From assembly GCA_937879965.1 (NCBI GenBank), contig CALFMP010000014.1:248001-312000 (forward strand): a stretch of 64,000 nucleotides of DNA, read 5' to 3'. The position numbers and the translations under genes were made by a program. Position 1 is the first letter of the stretch, and each line of letters opens with the position of its first letter. The stretch comes from QKMZ01 sp012965515 (GTDB lineage Bacteria > Cyanobacteriota > Vampirovibrionia > Obscuribacterales > Obscuribacteraceae). Below, piece by piece: positions 53,163 to 62,239 of this stretch. The notes under the pieces are model-generated. The model was given only the letters and a program-made list of their open reading frames with translations, made no database searches and was not told where the DNA came from.

Positions 53163-55358
53163 ATGGTTAGAAATAAGAATTACTATGCAGCGCTGGCTGC
53201 AAGCCTGGCAATGTGTGTAGCAGTGGGCTCCGGCGGCTCTTTACAGGCTGCCTCAATGGGTTCTAGGGCTCAAGCCGAGTCCAAGTCCGGCTCAAAATCA
53301 GAATCGAAGGTGGAATCAAAGACCGATTCCAAGCCTCAGTCGAAATCGAGTTCAAGAAAAGACTCAAAGTCCGAGTCAACGGCAAAGTCCGGGTCAGCCG
53401 CCTGGGCAAGGAATTTTTCCGCCAACATGGACAAGACGGTTTCACCCGGCAAAGACTTCTATCAGTACGCCAATGGCACGTGGTTGAAAAACACTCCCAT
53501 TCCGAATGAGTACGACAAATGGGGCATGCTCAACATCATTAACGATAAGAATCTCACGCTTGTTCGCACTCTTCTTGAAGACGCGGCGAAGAAGTCTTCG
53601 AAAGCGGGAACGGTCGAGCAAAAGATCGGCGATTTCTATAAGGTAGGAATGGATACGAAAAAATTGGAAGAGGATGATCTCAAGCCCCTTGCCGATGAGT
53701 TGAAACGTATCGACAACCTTAAGACCCTCGATGATCTGCGTTCTGAACTCGCTCACCTGCACGGCATGGGAATCGGTGCATTGTTTTCATTCGGTTCCGG
53801 GCAAGATTTCAAAGATGCGACTAAAGTAATTGGACAAGCAGGGCAGGGCGGACTTGGTCTTCCCGAGAGAGATTATTACTTCAACCAGGCTGATCGCTTC
53901 AAGAAAATCCGTGGTGAATATGTAAATCATGTTGCTCGGATGCTGGCTCTCTTGGGCATTGACGCGGCCGATGCGAAGACGCGCGCTCAAAAGATTATGG
54001 AGATCGAAACGCAGCTTGCCGATGCGTCCATGGACAACATTCAGTTGCGTGACCCGGAAAAGATCTATCATAAGATGAATGTGAAAGAGCTGACGGAGAT
54101 GACGCCGCGCTTTTCCTGGCCAATCTATTTCTCCGAAATCGGCTATCCCGGTATCAATGAAGTCAATGTCGGCCAGCCGGAGTTTTTCAAAAAGCTCGAT
54201 CATCAAATCTCCGCCGTCACCATGGATCACTGGAAGGATTATTTGCGCTGGCACCTTATTGATGCAGCCGCACCATACCTTTCCTCGCGTTTTGTAGATG
54301 CTGATTTTGACTTCCATGGAAAAGTTTTGACCGGCAAAAAGGAGAATCTCCCTCGCTGGAAGCGCGTGGTTAACGCAACCAACCATGCGATCGGAGAAGC
54401 CGTTGGGCAACTTTATGTGAAAACGGCTTTCACTCCGGAAGCAAAGGCTAAAGCACTAAAGCTCGTGAAGAAGCTCCGAGAGGTGTTGCGAGAAGACCTT
54501 GGTATCTTGGATTGGATGGATGACACCACTCGCAAAAATGCGATTGCCAAGTTGGATGCATTTGTCGCAAAAATCGGATATCCGGACAAATGGAGAGACT
54601 ACAGCGCTCTTAAGATCAACCGCGATTCCTACATCTCAAATGTGTTGCGCGCAGAGCAATTCGAGTTTAATCGTAATCTTGCCAAAATAGGTAAGCCCGT
54701 CGATCGCACTGAGTGGCTGATGACACCTCAGACAGTAAATGCATATTACTGGAGTGAGATGAATGAAATAGTTTTCCCCGCTGGAATTCTTCAGCCGACA
54801 ATCTTCGATCCGAAGGCTGACGATGCTACAAACCTGGGAGCAATGGGGATGGTCATTGGGCACGAAATGACACACGGTTTTGACGACCAGGGCAGTAAGT
54901 TTGATGCTCAGGGCAATATGAAAAACTGGTGGTCGTCCGGTGACGAGAAACGTTTCAAAGAAAGAATTGCACTCATCGAAAACCAGTACGACGGTTACAC
55001 CGTAGATGGTGACACGCACCTCAAGGGTAAGTTGGTAGCAGGCGAAGCAGCTGCCGACTTGGGCGGTTTGACCATCGCATATAAGGCGCTTGAAAAAATT
55101 CTAGAAGGAAAGCCGCGTACGCCGGATGCGGAAGGTTTCACACCAGAACAGCGATTTTTCTTGTCGTTTGCGCAGGCGTGGGCTACGAACATTCGACCCG
55201 AGAAAGAGCACATGATGGCAGCAACCGATCCGCATCCTATTCCGAAGTATCGAGTAAACGGCACGCTAGCTAACATGGATGCGTTCGAGAAAGCATTCGA
55301 CATTAAAGGTGAAAACACCATGATGCTTCCGAAGAACAAACGCTGCTATCTCTGGTAA
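53163..55358 (+). CDS. M13-family zinc metallopeptidase (neprilysin/PepO type)
   Basis: A 731-residue exported endopeptidase from ATG 53163 (GGTGGA 5 nt upstream). The signal peptide (about 8-30) is followed by a Ser/Lys low-complexity stretch (SKSGSKSESKVESKTDSK, about 40-80) and then the peptidase: conserved N-terminal DFYQYANGTWL, NAYYWSEMNEIVFPAGIL, zinc site HEMTH with H567, E568, H571, third ligand E628 and D632 in GEAAADLGG, and the C-terminal CYLW. All catalytic parts are present. The S/K linker is not part of the family. Confidence 0.93.
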   Translation: MVRNKNYYAALAASLAMCVAVGSGGSLQAASMGSRAQAESKSGSKSESKVESKTDSKPQSKSSSRKDSKSESTAKSGSAAWARNFSANMDKTVSPGKDFYQYANGTWLKNTPIPNEYDKWGMLNIINDKNLTLVRTLLEDAAKKSSKAGTVEQKIGDFYKVGMDTKKLEEDDLKPLADELKRIDNLKTLDDLRSELAHLHGMGIGALFSFGSGQDFKDATKVIGQAGQGGLGLPERDYYFNQADRFKKIRGEYVNHVARMLALLGIDAADAKTRAQKIMEIETQLADASMDNIQLRDPEKIYHKMNVKELTEMTPRFSWPIYFSEIGYPGINEVNVGQPEFFKKLDHQISAVTMDHWKDYLRWHLIDAAAPYLSSRFVDADFDFHGKVLTGKKENLPRWKRVVNATNHAIGEAVGQLYVKTAFTPEAKAKALKLVKKLREVLREDLGILDWMDDTTRKNAIAKLDAFVAKIGYPDKWRDYSALKINRDSYISNVLRAEQFEFNRNLAKIGKPVDRTEWLMTPQTVNAYYWSEMNEIVFPAGILQPTIFDPKADDATNLGAMGMVIGHEMTHGFDDQGSKFDAQGNMKNWWSSGDEKRFKERIALIENQYDGYTVDGDTHLKGKLVAGEAAADLGGLTIAYKALEKILEGKPRTPDAEGFTPEQRFFLSFAQAWATNIRPEKEHMMAATDPHPIPKYRVNGTLANMDAFEKAFDIKGENTMMLPKNKRCYLW

Positions 55359-55390
55359 CAGGCGCTAAATTCGCATATTGAATACATATG

Positions 55391-55435
55391 GTTCGGGCGT
55401 GTGTTGTAGGCACAGCTCTCGCCTGAACACTTTTC
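55391..55435 (+). terminator. Possible terminator after the M13 peptidase
   Basis: A 9-bp inverted repeat gttcgggcg/cgcctgaac (one G-U) with an inner TGT/ACA pairing, followed by ACTTTTC. It is 33 nt beyond the peptidase stop. Weak T run. Confidence 0.4.
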
Positions 55436-55588
55436 GACTCACAAGCGCAGTGAAACTGGGAAATAAAAACCTTGTTGTCAAGCGGGTTTTCCTTGGAACT
55501 TTATCATGCCACTCGTGTCATTAGGCACAGGTGAGACAAAGCGGCGTTGAGGATGAAGTTGAATCCATTAACGTAGCAAGGAGGTCCA

Positions 55589-55846
55589 ATGAGAATGCAA
55601 TTAAAAGAACAGGAAAAACATTCAATGAGTGTTGAAGGAGCCTCTTCTCATTTGTTGGACGCTCTCAAGAACTTGTTTGCAGAATTGTTTGCGCCGGGCG
55701 AGACATCGCAGGACAAGGCACTTAATCTGCTGCAAGACTCAAAAGGTTTCGACCCAGTAAAAAATCCGCAGAGTCTGGTTTTTCCAAGAGCTGTTACCAG
55801 AGAACGTACGGCCGACAAACGCTTGCCTGTTCGCAAGGCTGCGTAG
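55589..55846 (+). CDS. Small hypothetical protein
   Basis: An 85-residue polar protein; AAGGAGG lies 4 nt before the ATG at 55589 and 10 nt before a second in-frame ATG at 55595. A helical hydrophobic centre SHLLDALKNLFAELFAPGE is followed by a basic end. No signal peptide and no family. The strong ribosome site makes it a real gene; function unknown. Confidence 0.65.
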   Translation: MRMQLKEQEKHSMSVEGASSHLLDALKNLFAELFAPGETSQDKALNLLQDSKGFDPVKNPQSLVFPRAVTRERTADKRLPVRKAA

Positions 55847-56010
55847 TCCTTGTTGAGTGGTAGAGAAGATGTGGACGCTGGACTTTGGCAAAAGACTGAT
55901 TTAGCCCACCGTACCTGATGTTTGCCGGCTGATAATCGACGGCGATATCCCAGGGCTGCTAAGCTTGAAGGGTAGGCTTTGCCTGCAAGGAAGCTTGTCC
56001 TGAGTGATCT

Positions 56011-58836
56011 ATGAGTACGGACCCCCAAAGTGATCCCAATTACATTCTCCAGGAGCTGGAGAATGCAAAGCAGGTATACGGTGGCGGCAACTACGCTGCT
56101 GCTGAACCGATGCTGCGCGACGTTTTTGAAAAGCTGCAATTCGATCCTGACGGAATGTCATATTGTGCTGAGTCTCTGTCTGAGATCTATACAGCTTGGG
56201 GAAAATTTTCTGAGGCAATTAAACTCAATCAGCGTTTTATCAATTTGACGGCATCGCTTTCCAATCATAATGTGGTTGCAATCGGAGCTGCGCTTGAGCG
56301 CATTGCCGCCGTCAGTTTGAAAGTCGGGAAACAAGAACAGTCTGAGAAGCTGAATCGACTCGCTGCTTCGGTGAAAGCAGGCAAAGTCGATGTGACTACC
56401 TTAGTCACAGATAAAGGCAAGGTGCCTAATGCTCCACCGACTACTGAACACACGTACACTTTTCGTGCAATTTCCCCGGACTCCCCACCTCCTCCAGGAA
56501 TGGAGGCACCAAATTCATCTTCGCCGCAAGGTCAATCTTCAAGTCCTCCGGCGGCAAGACCAGCTGGTGCGCCGGATCTGCTTGCAAAGCCGATAAAAGA
56601 GACGGCAATGTTTTCAAAACCGAACCTTCCGGCCCAAACTGAGATAGGTGCCTTGGCGGCACCGAATATGGTGCCAACTCCTGTACCAACACAGCCTGCG
56701 AGTTCCGCTCCTCTTTCCACTCCGGCGCCAACGCCGCCAACGCCGCCAACGCCGCCCGCGCCTGTGTCGCCATCGCCGACACCAGTTCCTCCAGTTGCAC
56801 CTCAAGCCGCTCCTGTATCCCCACCTGCACCTTCTCCATTTTCGGCGCCGCCGAGCGTGCCTGCAGCTCCAACAACCGGTGCTCCTCCTCCTGCAGATCC
56901 TCTTGCGCGTCCCACAAAAGAGACGGCAATGTTTTCTCGTCCCACGTTGCCACCTACTGGTGCTATCCCTGTGCAGAGTTTCAGTAATGAGAAGATGGGT
57001 GATGTGGCTGATTTCGCTGATTTCGATGAAGAAATTCCGGTGGACGCTTCTTCCATCTCTGGTTCACACGCACCGGTAACGGTGACACCGCCAGAGTCCC
57101 CTGCAGAAGCACCGCAGGCAACAGCTGCGGAAACTTTTGCTGCTTCTCAGCCACAGGCAGAGCCATTTCCCGTGGATGATTGGGGCCCGATGGAGAATGA
57201 AGAATGGGGACCGCCCGCAGAACAGTCTGATGCATGGGGACCACAGGAACCAGCTGATATACCCGCTTCCGTATCTGAATTTCAGCAGCCAGATTCAATT
57301 CCGCAAGGTGCGCCCGATTCGCAAAGCGGCGTGTTCCCTCAAAGCTCTGCGTTTTCGCAAAGTGAAGAGCGACCAACACTGGCAGGCGGCGAGTTCCATA
57401 ATCCGCCATTTGGTGATCCGCAAACAAGTGAGTCAGGACAATCGGTTTCGCCAGCACAAAATGCAGCACCGCCGTCTATACCGCCGGTGCAGCTTGAAGC
57501 TTCACCGGCGCAATTTGAAACAGCGCATTCAAGCTCAGAGGGAGTCGAATCACTAGGCGGCTCTGAAGAACTCAATACCCACGACACTCAAAAAGCATCT
57601 TCTTCAGCGCATTCAGCATCAAGCGCACGTTCCATAAGATCTATGTCTTCTCGCAATATGTCAGCACCTGTTGCAAGCGGACCAGATATGGGCGGGCTGA
57701 TGGGAATGATTGCCAGTTTGTTTGTCGGCAAGCGCGATCCGGATGCACCAGTTCAACAACTTGTTGATCCAAGCACGACTTCGGCCAGAGCTGCTGGTGT
57801 ACTTGTTGTGATGGCTGCGGCTGTAATTGGAAGTGTTTTCTGTCTCTACAACTTCATCCCAAGAAAGCTTACACCGGATGAAGCTTTTCGCGCGATGCAG
57901 CATAAATATATTTCTGTCGATTCTTCCAAGACTTTCAATTTGCTTGATGAGTCCACATGCGAGTTTGCCGTCGGTGAAAACAAGCTCAAGGCGAGGTTGA
58001 AGTTTTACCTCGACGATTGGCGCGATGCTGTCGATCTTTCGCTCGGCAAGGCAGGACAAAGACAGTTTTGGATGTATAGAACGGATGACGGTCTGGTAGA
58101 TGAAAATGACTCGAAACTCTATCTGCATGGCGGACCTGAAATTCAAATCGCTAACAAGTTAGATATTGTTGGTCAGTATGCGGCTCTGGTCTATACCCGG
58201 ACCAAGAAATACCCTGCTAGCGGTGACCTGATCGGTGGCGCAGCGGACCTTCATTATTTGAATCCCTTTTCCAAAAAGAAAGAAGTTCCATCTTTTCACT
58301 CGATCGTTGTCGGAAAGGGAATAACAGTTTCTCTAGATGCCGATCACGCGCGTACGAAGTTTTACGATGAATTGCTTGCTGGTGAAATTCCTAAGGATAC
58401 TCCCAAGACGCATCCTGGAGAAATTCGTTGCTATGCAGTTGATTTCCTGAGCCCGCGCGGGACTATTCAAGCTTTTATTGTTCAATTGATTGGTAAAGAT
58501 GGCAAGCCAATCACAAGTGCGAAGGCAAGAACTTCTTATTTGTATGCACTTGAAGATGGCAAAGAGTACAAAGCAGTAGGACCGCCTACATTGCCGTACA
58601 ACGGAGAGCAAGGAATTAGACCGACTGTGGTTTGGCTCTTGATGGACAAACTCGACTCGAACTTTGTGCTTTTATTGACGATGGCACCAGTCGTCATATT
58701 CACTATTCTGTCGTTTATATTCCTGGTGATGTCCTTCCTAATTCCAAGGGGACTCGGTCGCGCCGTTGCAGTCGTGCTTTTGGCTGCCTGTGCGATCCCT
58801 GCTTTGGCTTTCTGTTTTGTGAAATTTATGCCTTAG
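56011..58836 (+). CDS. Large TPR / Pro-rich / membrane protein with repeated KETAMFS motif
   Basis: A 941-residue protein. The N-terminal helical repeats (about 10-125) are TPR-like. Residues about 140-590 are Pro/Ser/Ala/Gln-rich and disordered. Within them the sequence KETAMFS[KR]P occurs twice, at 196-204 and 303-311 (T198 and T305). A transmembrane helix at about 595-615, an extracytoplasmic domain (about 620-880) and two C-terminal helices (about 884-905 and 915-936) follow. Topology suggests a cytoplasmic adaptor region joined to an outside domain. No family recognised. The stop shares TTAG with the YbjQ gene. Confidence 0.75.
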   Translation: MSTDPQSDPNYILQELENAKQVYGGGNYAAAEPMLRDVFEKLQFDPDGMSYCAESLSEIYTAWGKFSEAIKLNQRFINLTASLSNHNVVAIGAALERIAAVSLKVGKQEQSEKLNRLAASVKAGKVDVTTLVTDKGKVPNAPPTTEHTYTFRAISPDSPPPPGMEAPNSSSPQGQSSSPPAARPAGAPDLLAKPIKETAMFSKPNLPAQTEIGALAAPNMVPTPVPTQPASSAPLSTPAPTPPTPPTPPAPVSPSPTPVPPVAPQAAPVSPPAPSPFSAPPSVPAAPTTGAPPPADPLARPTKETAMFSRPTLPPTGAIPVQSFSNEKMGDVADFADFDEEIPVDASSISGSHAPVTVTPPESPAEAPQATAAETFAASQPQAEPFPVDDWGPMENEEWGPPAEQSDAWGPQEPADIPASVSEFQQPDSIPQGAPDSQSGVFPQSSAFSQSEERPTLAGGEFHNPPFGDPQTSESGQSVSPAQNAAPPSIPPVQLEASPAQFETAHSSSEGVESLGGSEELNTHDTQKASSSAHSASSARSIRSMSSRNMSAPVASGPDMGGLMGMIASLFVGKRDPDAPVQQLVDPSTTSARAAGVLVVMAAAVIGSVFCLYNFIPRKLTPDEAFRAMQHKYISVDSSKTFNLLDESTCEFAVGENKLKARLKFYLDDWRDAVDLSLGKAGQRQFWMYRTDDGLVDENDSKLYLHGGPEIQIANKLDIVGQYAALVYTRTKKYPASGDLIGGAADLHYLNPFSKKKEVPSFHSIVVGKGITVSLDADHARTKFYDELLAGEIPKDTPKTHPGEIRCYAVDFLSPRGTIQAFIVQLIGKDGKPITSAKARTSYLYALEDGKEYKAVGPPTLPYNGEQGIRPTVVWLLMDKLDSNFVLLLTMAPVVIFTILSFIFLVMSFLIPRGLGRAVAVVLLAACAIPALAFCFVKFMP

Positions 58837-59327
58837 GGCTGAGGAACTCTATCGACAACGACGGCTGTTCCGTAGCAAACGATTTCGGTGCCAAAATCAT
58901 TGTTGCCACCTTGAAATGCGTCAGAGTCATATTTAACACCTACGATTGCATTTGCACCTTTTGTTAGTGCTTGCTGCACCATCGCATCATATGCGCCCTG
59001 GCGACCAGTCTCACAGTTGCGAATGTAGGCATTTACTTTGCCGCCGAACATTCCTTGAAAGCCCGCCTTGAATTGTTGAATAGTATTTGGCTCTCTGACC
59101 ATGACACCGCGCACAATACCACGGTACTCTCTGATTCTATAACCTTCCAGAGACGGAGTTGTCGAAACAATGATCCCGCCTGCAGTGTTTGAACTATCTA
59201 TAGCGGCCTGTGCAATTTTCGTGTTCTGAGCGATGGCAGGGTTGCCGTTCGACTCATCCGCGGACATCGGCAAAATGCTGACGACGCTTGAGATTGCCAA
59301 AAGAAGAGCAAAACCGGATTTTCTCAT
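58833..59327 (-). CDS. YbjQ-family (DUF74) protein with signal peptide
   Basis: A 164-residue protein. The signal peptide covers about 1-23; the YbjQ domain (about 50-160) has IIVSTTPSLEGYRIREYRG, RGVMVREPN, the AYDAMVQQALTKGANAIVGVKYD segment and a final YGTAVVV. YbjQ proteins form pentamers and are usually cytoplasmic, so export is atypical. Function in the family is unproven (heavy-metal binding has been suggested). Stop codons overlap the convergent gene by 4 nt. Confidence 0.85.
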   Translation of the reverse strand: MRKSGFALLLAISSVVSILPMSADESNGNPAIAQNTKIAQAAIDSSNTAGGIIVSTTPSLEGYRIREYRGIVRGVMVREPNTIQQFKAGFQGMFGGKVNAYIRNCETGRQGAYDAMVQQALTKGANAIVGVKYDSDAFQGGNNDFGTEIVCYGTAVVVDRVPQP

Positions 59328-59506
59328 GGTGACTCCTGCTTGTCTGAACGTGTGGTCGAAATTATAAGCTATCTCGCCGAACTCATGCCAAGGGGTGAAG
59401 CCAAGCGCCCTCTAACGTATGAAAAGTCAAGCTCTGCTAGCATTAGTAGGTTCCAGAGTGCGGCAAGAGCCGCCTAGAAATCGAATCGCGGTGGTCAGGT
59501 TAATCG

Positions 59507-62176
59507 ATGGCTCTGCCTCATCAAGTGCCTTTACTTAAAGCCCTGGATGCTGTGGACAGCCGTGATTTTGACACGGCTGAGAAGGAAGTTAACCACTTTT
59601 TTGCTGCACTGGAAAACGACCCGATTGCTATAGACTGCCGCAAGCAGCATTTTGACAGGCAGGTCTTTGAAGCTGACTTTCTGAGCATTCTTACAAAAGA
59701 AGAAATTGATGCCTGGGGGATTTTGGCGACCATCAAGTTGTCGCGTGATGATCTCGAGGGAGCTCGCGCTGATTGCTACCGGATGATTGAACTCATCGAT
59801 CAGTATTATGGTTTTGATACTCCTTCCTGGGATTCGCCCGAAGCAAGGATTCCCATTAATCCAGAGTTAATGAGTCGCTATTTTCAGATAGCGAGCTATC
59901 TAACTGAAATTTACGATGGGCAAAACGATCATGAGATGAGTAAGCGGTGGGCGAATGTTCGTAAAACTGCTGTTTCGGATATTCAGCATCCAGATGAAGT
60001 TTGGGGAAGGTGGATTTCCGATGTGAATCCTACCGGACCGGTCGGAATAACCATCTATGAACTTTCAGACTGGCAGATCGAAAAGCGCACTGTTGATGGA
60101 AAAGAGTGGTTGGTAAACGTATACCGTTCTTTGAGCGAACGTGTTTCTCCACTGGAGATGAATTGGCTTGTTGCTGTGCATATTCCCACCGATGAAAGAG
60201 CTGATGTGCCCTCAAAGGCGATGCGTTGGAAGATTTGGAGTCTCCGTCTGGCGATTGCTTCGCGGTTTCATCGCGCTGGTGTGGGAGCCTATTTTGGAGA
60301 ACTGCAAACGAGAGGGGAGCGAGTGTTGCTCTATTACGCGTCCGGAGACGAAGACGCAAGAGCTGCTCTTGGTCGAATCTTGGAAGATGCTTCGGAGTTG
60401 AATCCGAAGCTGGAAATTCGACACGATGAAGGGTGGCGGGAATATTCAAAGTGGGGCAACAGCGCAGTCATCGTTACGTCACCGACTGCGGTGGCAATGC
60501 CTGAACCCCGAGATGATGAGCATGAGAACGACAAACTTCTGCGCGGTATTTGGTCCGCTTGTGAGTCGATTCATGATGCGATGAGTCGCCTTTACGCCCT
60601 CGTCAGCGACTGCGCTAAAGTGCCACCGCAGAGTCCTGAATTCAAACGTTTTTGCATCGAGTATTTGTTCGGTCTTAAAGATAGGCTGACTAATAAAGAT
60701 AGAACGCAAGCACTTGTTCATTTGATGTGGCATTTGCCAAAGATCGATCCTGATGCAGCGATTCGCGCATTTGATGAGCTTTGGGTCGAACCGTATCCGA
60801 CTGAAGACGACACAACGCTAAATTTAGCTGCGTGTGATTTTGCCGAAGTAGCTCCACTCAAGGCGCTGGAAATCGCGAACCATTTGAAGAGCAGAAATTA
60901 TTCCATTGTCCACACTGCACTGGCTAAGGTTGCTCAGAAGTTAGCTGAGAGTGATCCGAAGAGAGCAATGGAAATTGCACAGGACGCGCGCAAAGGAATA
61001 ATTGAAGGAAGCGACCAGGATTTCGGCAAAGCCAGTTTTCTTATGGAACTTGCCGGTGATGTCGCTCAGTTGTCGCCTGAATTCGCACGAGAATTATTGA
61101 TTGAATCCGAAGCCTACATGCACGATATCGACATGCCTGATGCGAAAGATCAGGCCTACATGAGCTTGCTACACCTTGTCAAAATGCATGCTGCCGATAA
61201 AATGCCAGAGTTTTGCAAGCGTGCAGTGGAAAACTCCATTAGTTTGGAAGAAGATGATCCAAATGATTTTTGGGGATTTGGAGGTCCTCGCCGGGCCTTA
61301 TTGTCGCAGACGATGTTGGTGCCCTATGTTGCGACTTACGACAAGGAGGAGGCACTGTCTCTATTGAAGCGTGCGTTCAATTTGTTGACTGAAATTGACG
61401 AAGATGCCTTTGGTCGCATCTTACATCTCTCGAATATTGCTGAAGCCGCTGCGACGCTCGATCATTCTGCCAATAGGTCTTTAGCAGAGGATGTATGGTC
61501 TGAACTCACCAAGAGTATGGAGACTGTAAGTGCACAGGACTCTTACTATTTGAGTCAACGTCTGGAGGCTGGAGCAAACAGCCCGATTATTCCATTTGTA
61601 CGGATGAATCCTTCTGTCGCCGATGACAGGTTTACTTCCGTTATAAAAGTGTGCAATTCAGCAACTTTGCCTGAGCGAGTCGTTACTCTCATGTGCACGT
61701 TTGCAATGGTATTCAATGAAGAATTTCCTAGAAGAACCAAGGAACTCATTGCGCTTGCTTCGGAACGAGCTCCGGAGTGCTCATCCGAGCAATTGTGCGT
61801 CAAGTCTTGCATGCAAGTGGTGGCAACGATGGACAAGGTCGGGTTGCTATCGGACAACGAGTTCGAGCATGTTTTAGACATGATTAGAAAGAATCCCAGT
61901 GAGTCTACCAAGTTCCATTTGTTACTTGAATGCGCGGCTCTCCTGTCGTCATCATCCCCGGCAAAATGTGCGATCTTATTGGACGATGCGACAAAGATTT
62001 TCGAGTCGAATGACATTGAACTAGGTGATGCAATTGAATTGATCAAACAACTTCCGGCACGCCAATGCAGCAGGTTGCTCTTTATGATTTTAGACAAGCA
62101 CAAGAACGAATCCCAAAGACGAGCTGCCTTGAGCTGGTTGTCAAATCAATTCGGGAAAGAAGGGGAATCACTGTAG
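59507..62176 (+). CDS. Large helical-repeat protein with DUF695-like region
   Basis: An 889-residue soluble protein with no signal peptide. The N-terminus (about 1-150) is helical. Residues about 190-320 (EWLVNVYRSL ... GVGAYFGELQTRGERVLLYY) resemble DUF695. The C-terminal two-thirds (about 345-885) are repeated helical pairs of HEAT/TPR kind (ALEIANHLKSRNY, ALAKVAQKLAESDPKRAMEIA). A scaffold or sensing role is plausible; nothing enzymatic is visible. CAGG 8 nt upstream supports the ATG. Confidence 0.7.
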   Translation: MALPHQVPLLKALDAVDSRDFDTAEKEVNHFFAALENDPIAIDCRKQHFDRQVFEADFLSILTKEEIDAWGILATIKLSRDDLEGARADCYRMIELIDQYYGFDTPSWDSPEARIPINPELMSRYFQIASYLTEIYDGQNDHEMSKRWANVRKTAVSDIQHPDEVWGRWISDVNPTGPVGITIYELSDWQIEKRTVDGKEWLVNVYRSLSERVSPLEMNWLVAVHIPTDERADVPSKAMRWKIWSLRLAIASRFHRAGVGAYFGELQTRGERVLLYYASGDEDARAALGRILEDASELNPKLEIRHDEGWREYSKWGNSAVIVTSPTAVAMPEPRDDEHENDKLLRGIWSACESIHDAMSRLYALVSDCAKVPPQSPEFKRFCIEYLFGLKDRLTNKDRTQALVHLMWHLPKIDPDAAIRAFDELWVEPYPTEDDTTLNLAACDFAEVAPLKALEIANHLKSRNYSIVHTALAKVAQKLAESDPKRAMEIAQDARKGIIEGSDQDFGKASFLMELAGDVAQLSPEFARELLIESEAYMHDIDMPDAKDQAYMSLLHLVKMHAADKMPEFCKRAVENSISLEEDDPNDFWGFGGPRRALLSQTMLVPYVATYDKEEALSLLKRAFNLLTEIDEDAFGRILHLSNIAEAAATLDHSANRSLAEDVWSELTKSMETVSAQDSYYLSQRLEAGANSPIIPFVRMNPSVADDRFTSVIKVCNSATLPERVVTLMCTFAMVFNEEFPRRTKELIALASERAPECSSEQLCVKSCMQVVATMDKVGLLSDNEFEHVLDMIRKNPSESTKFHLLLECAALLSSSSPAKCAILLDDATKIFESNDIELGDAIELIKQLPARQCSRLLFMILDKHKNESQRRAALSWLSNQFGKEGESL

Positions 62177-62177
62177 G

Positions 62178-62216
62178 GCGCGTTGCATTCTCGAGAATTC
62201 GGCGCAGGCAATGCGC
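62178..62216. repeat. Probable GTAGGG palindrome, extended copy 5
   Basis: Starts with TGTAGGGCGC (the TAG being the stop of the preceding gene). Outer stem gcgcgttgc/gcaatgcgc (9 bp, one G-U) encloses the palindrome ATTCTCGAGAAT. It lies in the 63-nt gap between convergent genes and may end transcription. Confidence 0.55.
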
Positions 62217-62239
62217 TCACACGCATCTGGTTCTTCTCT

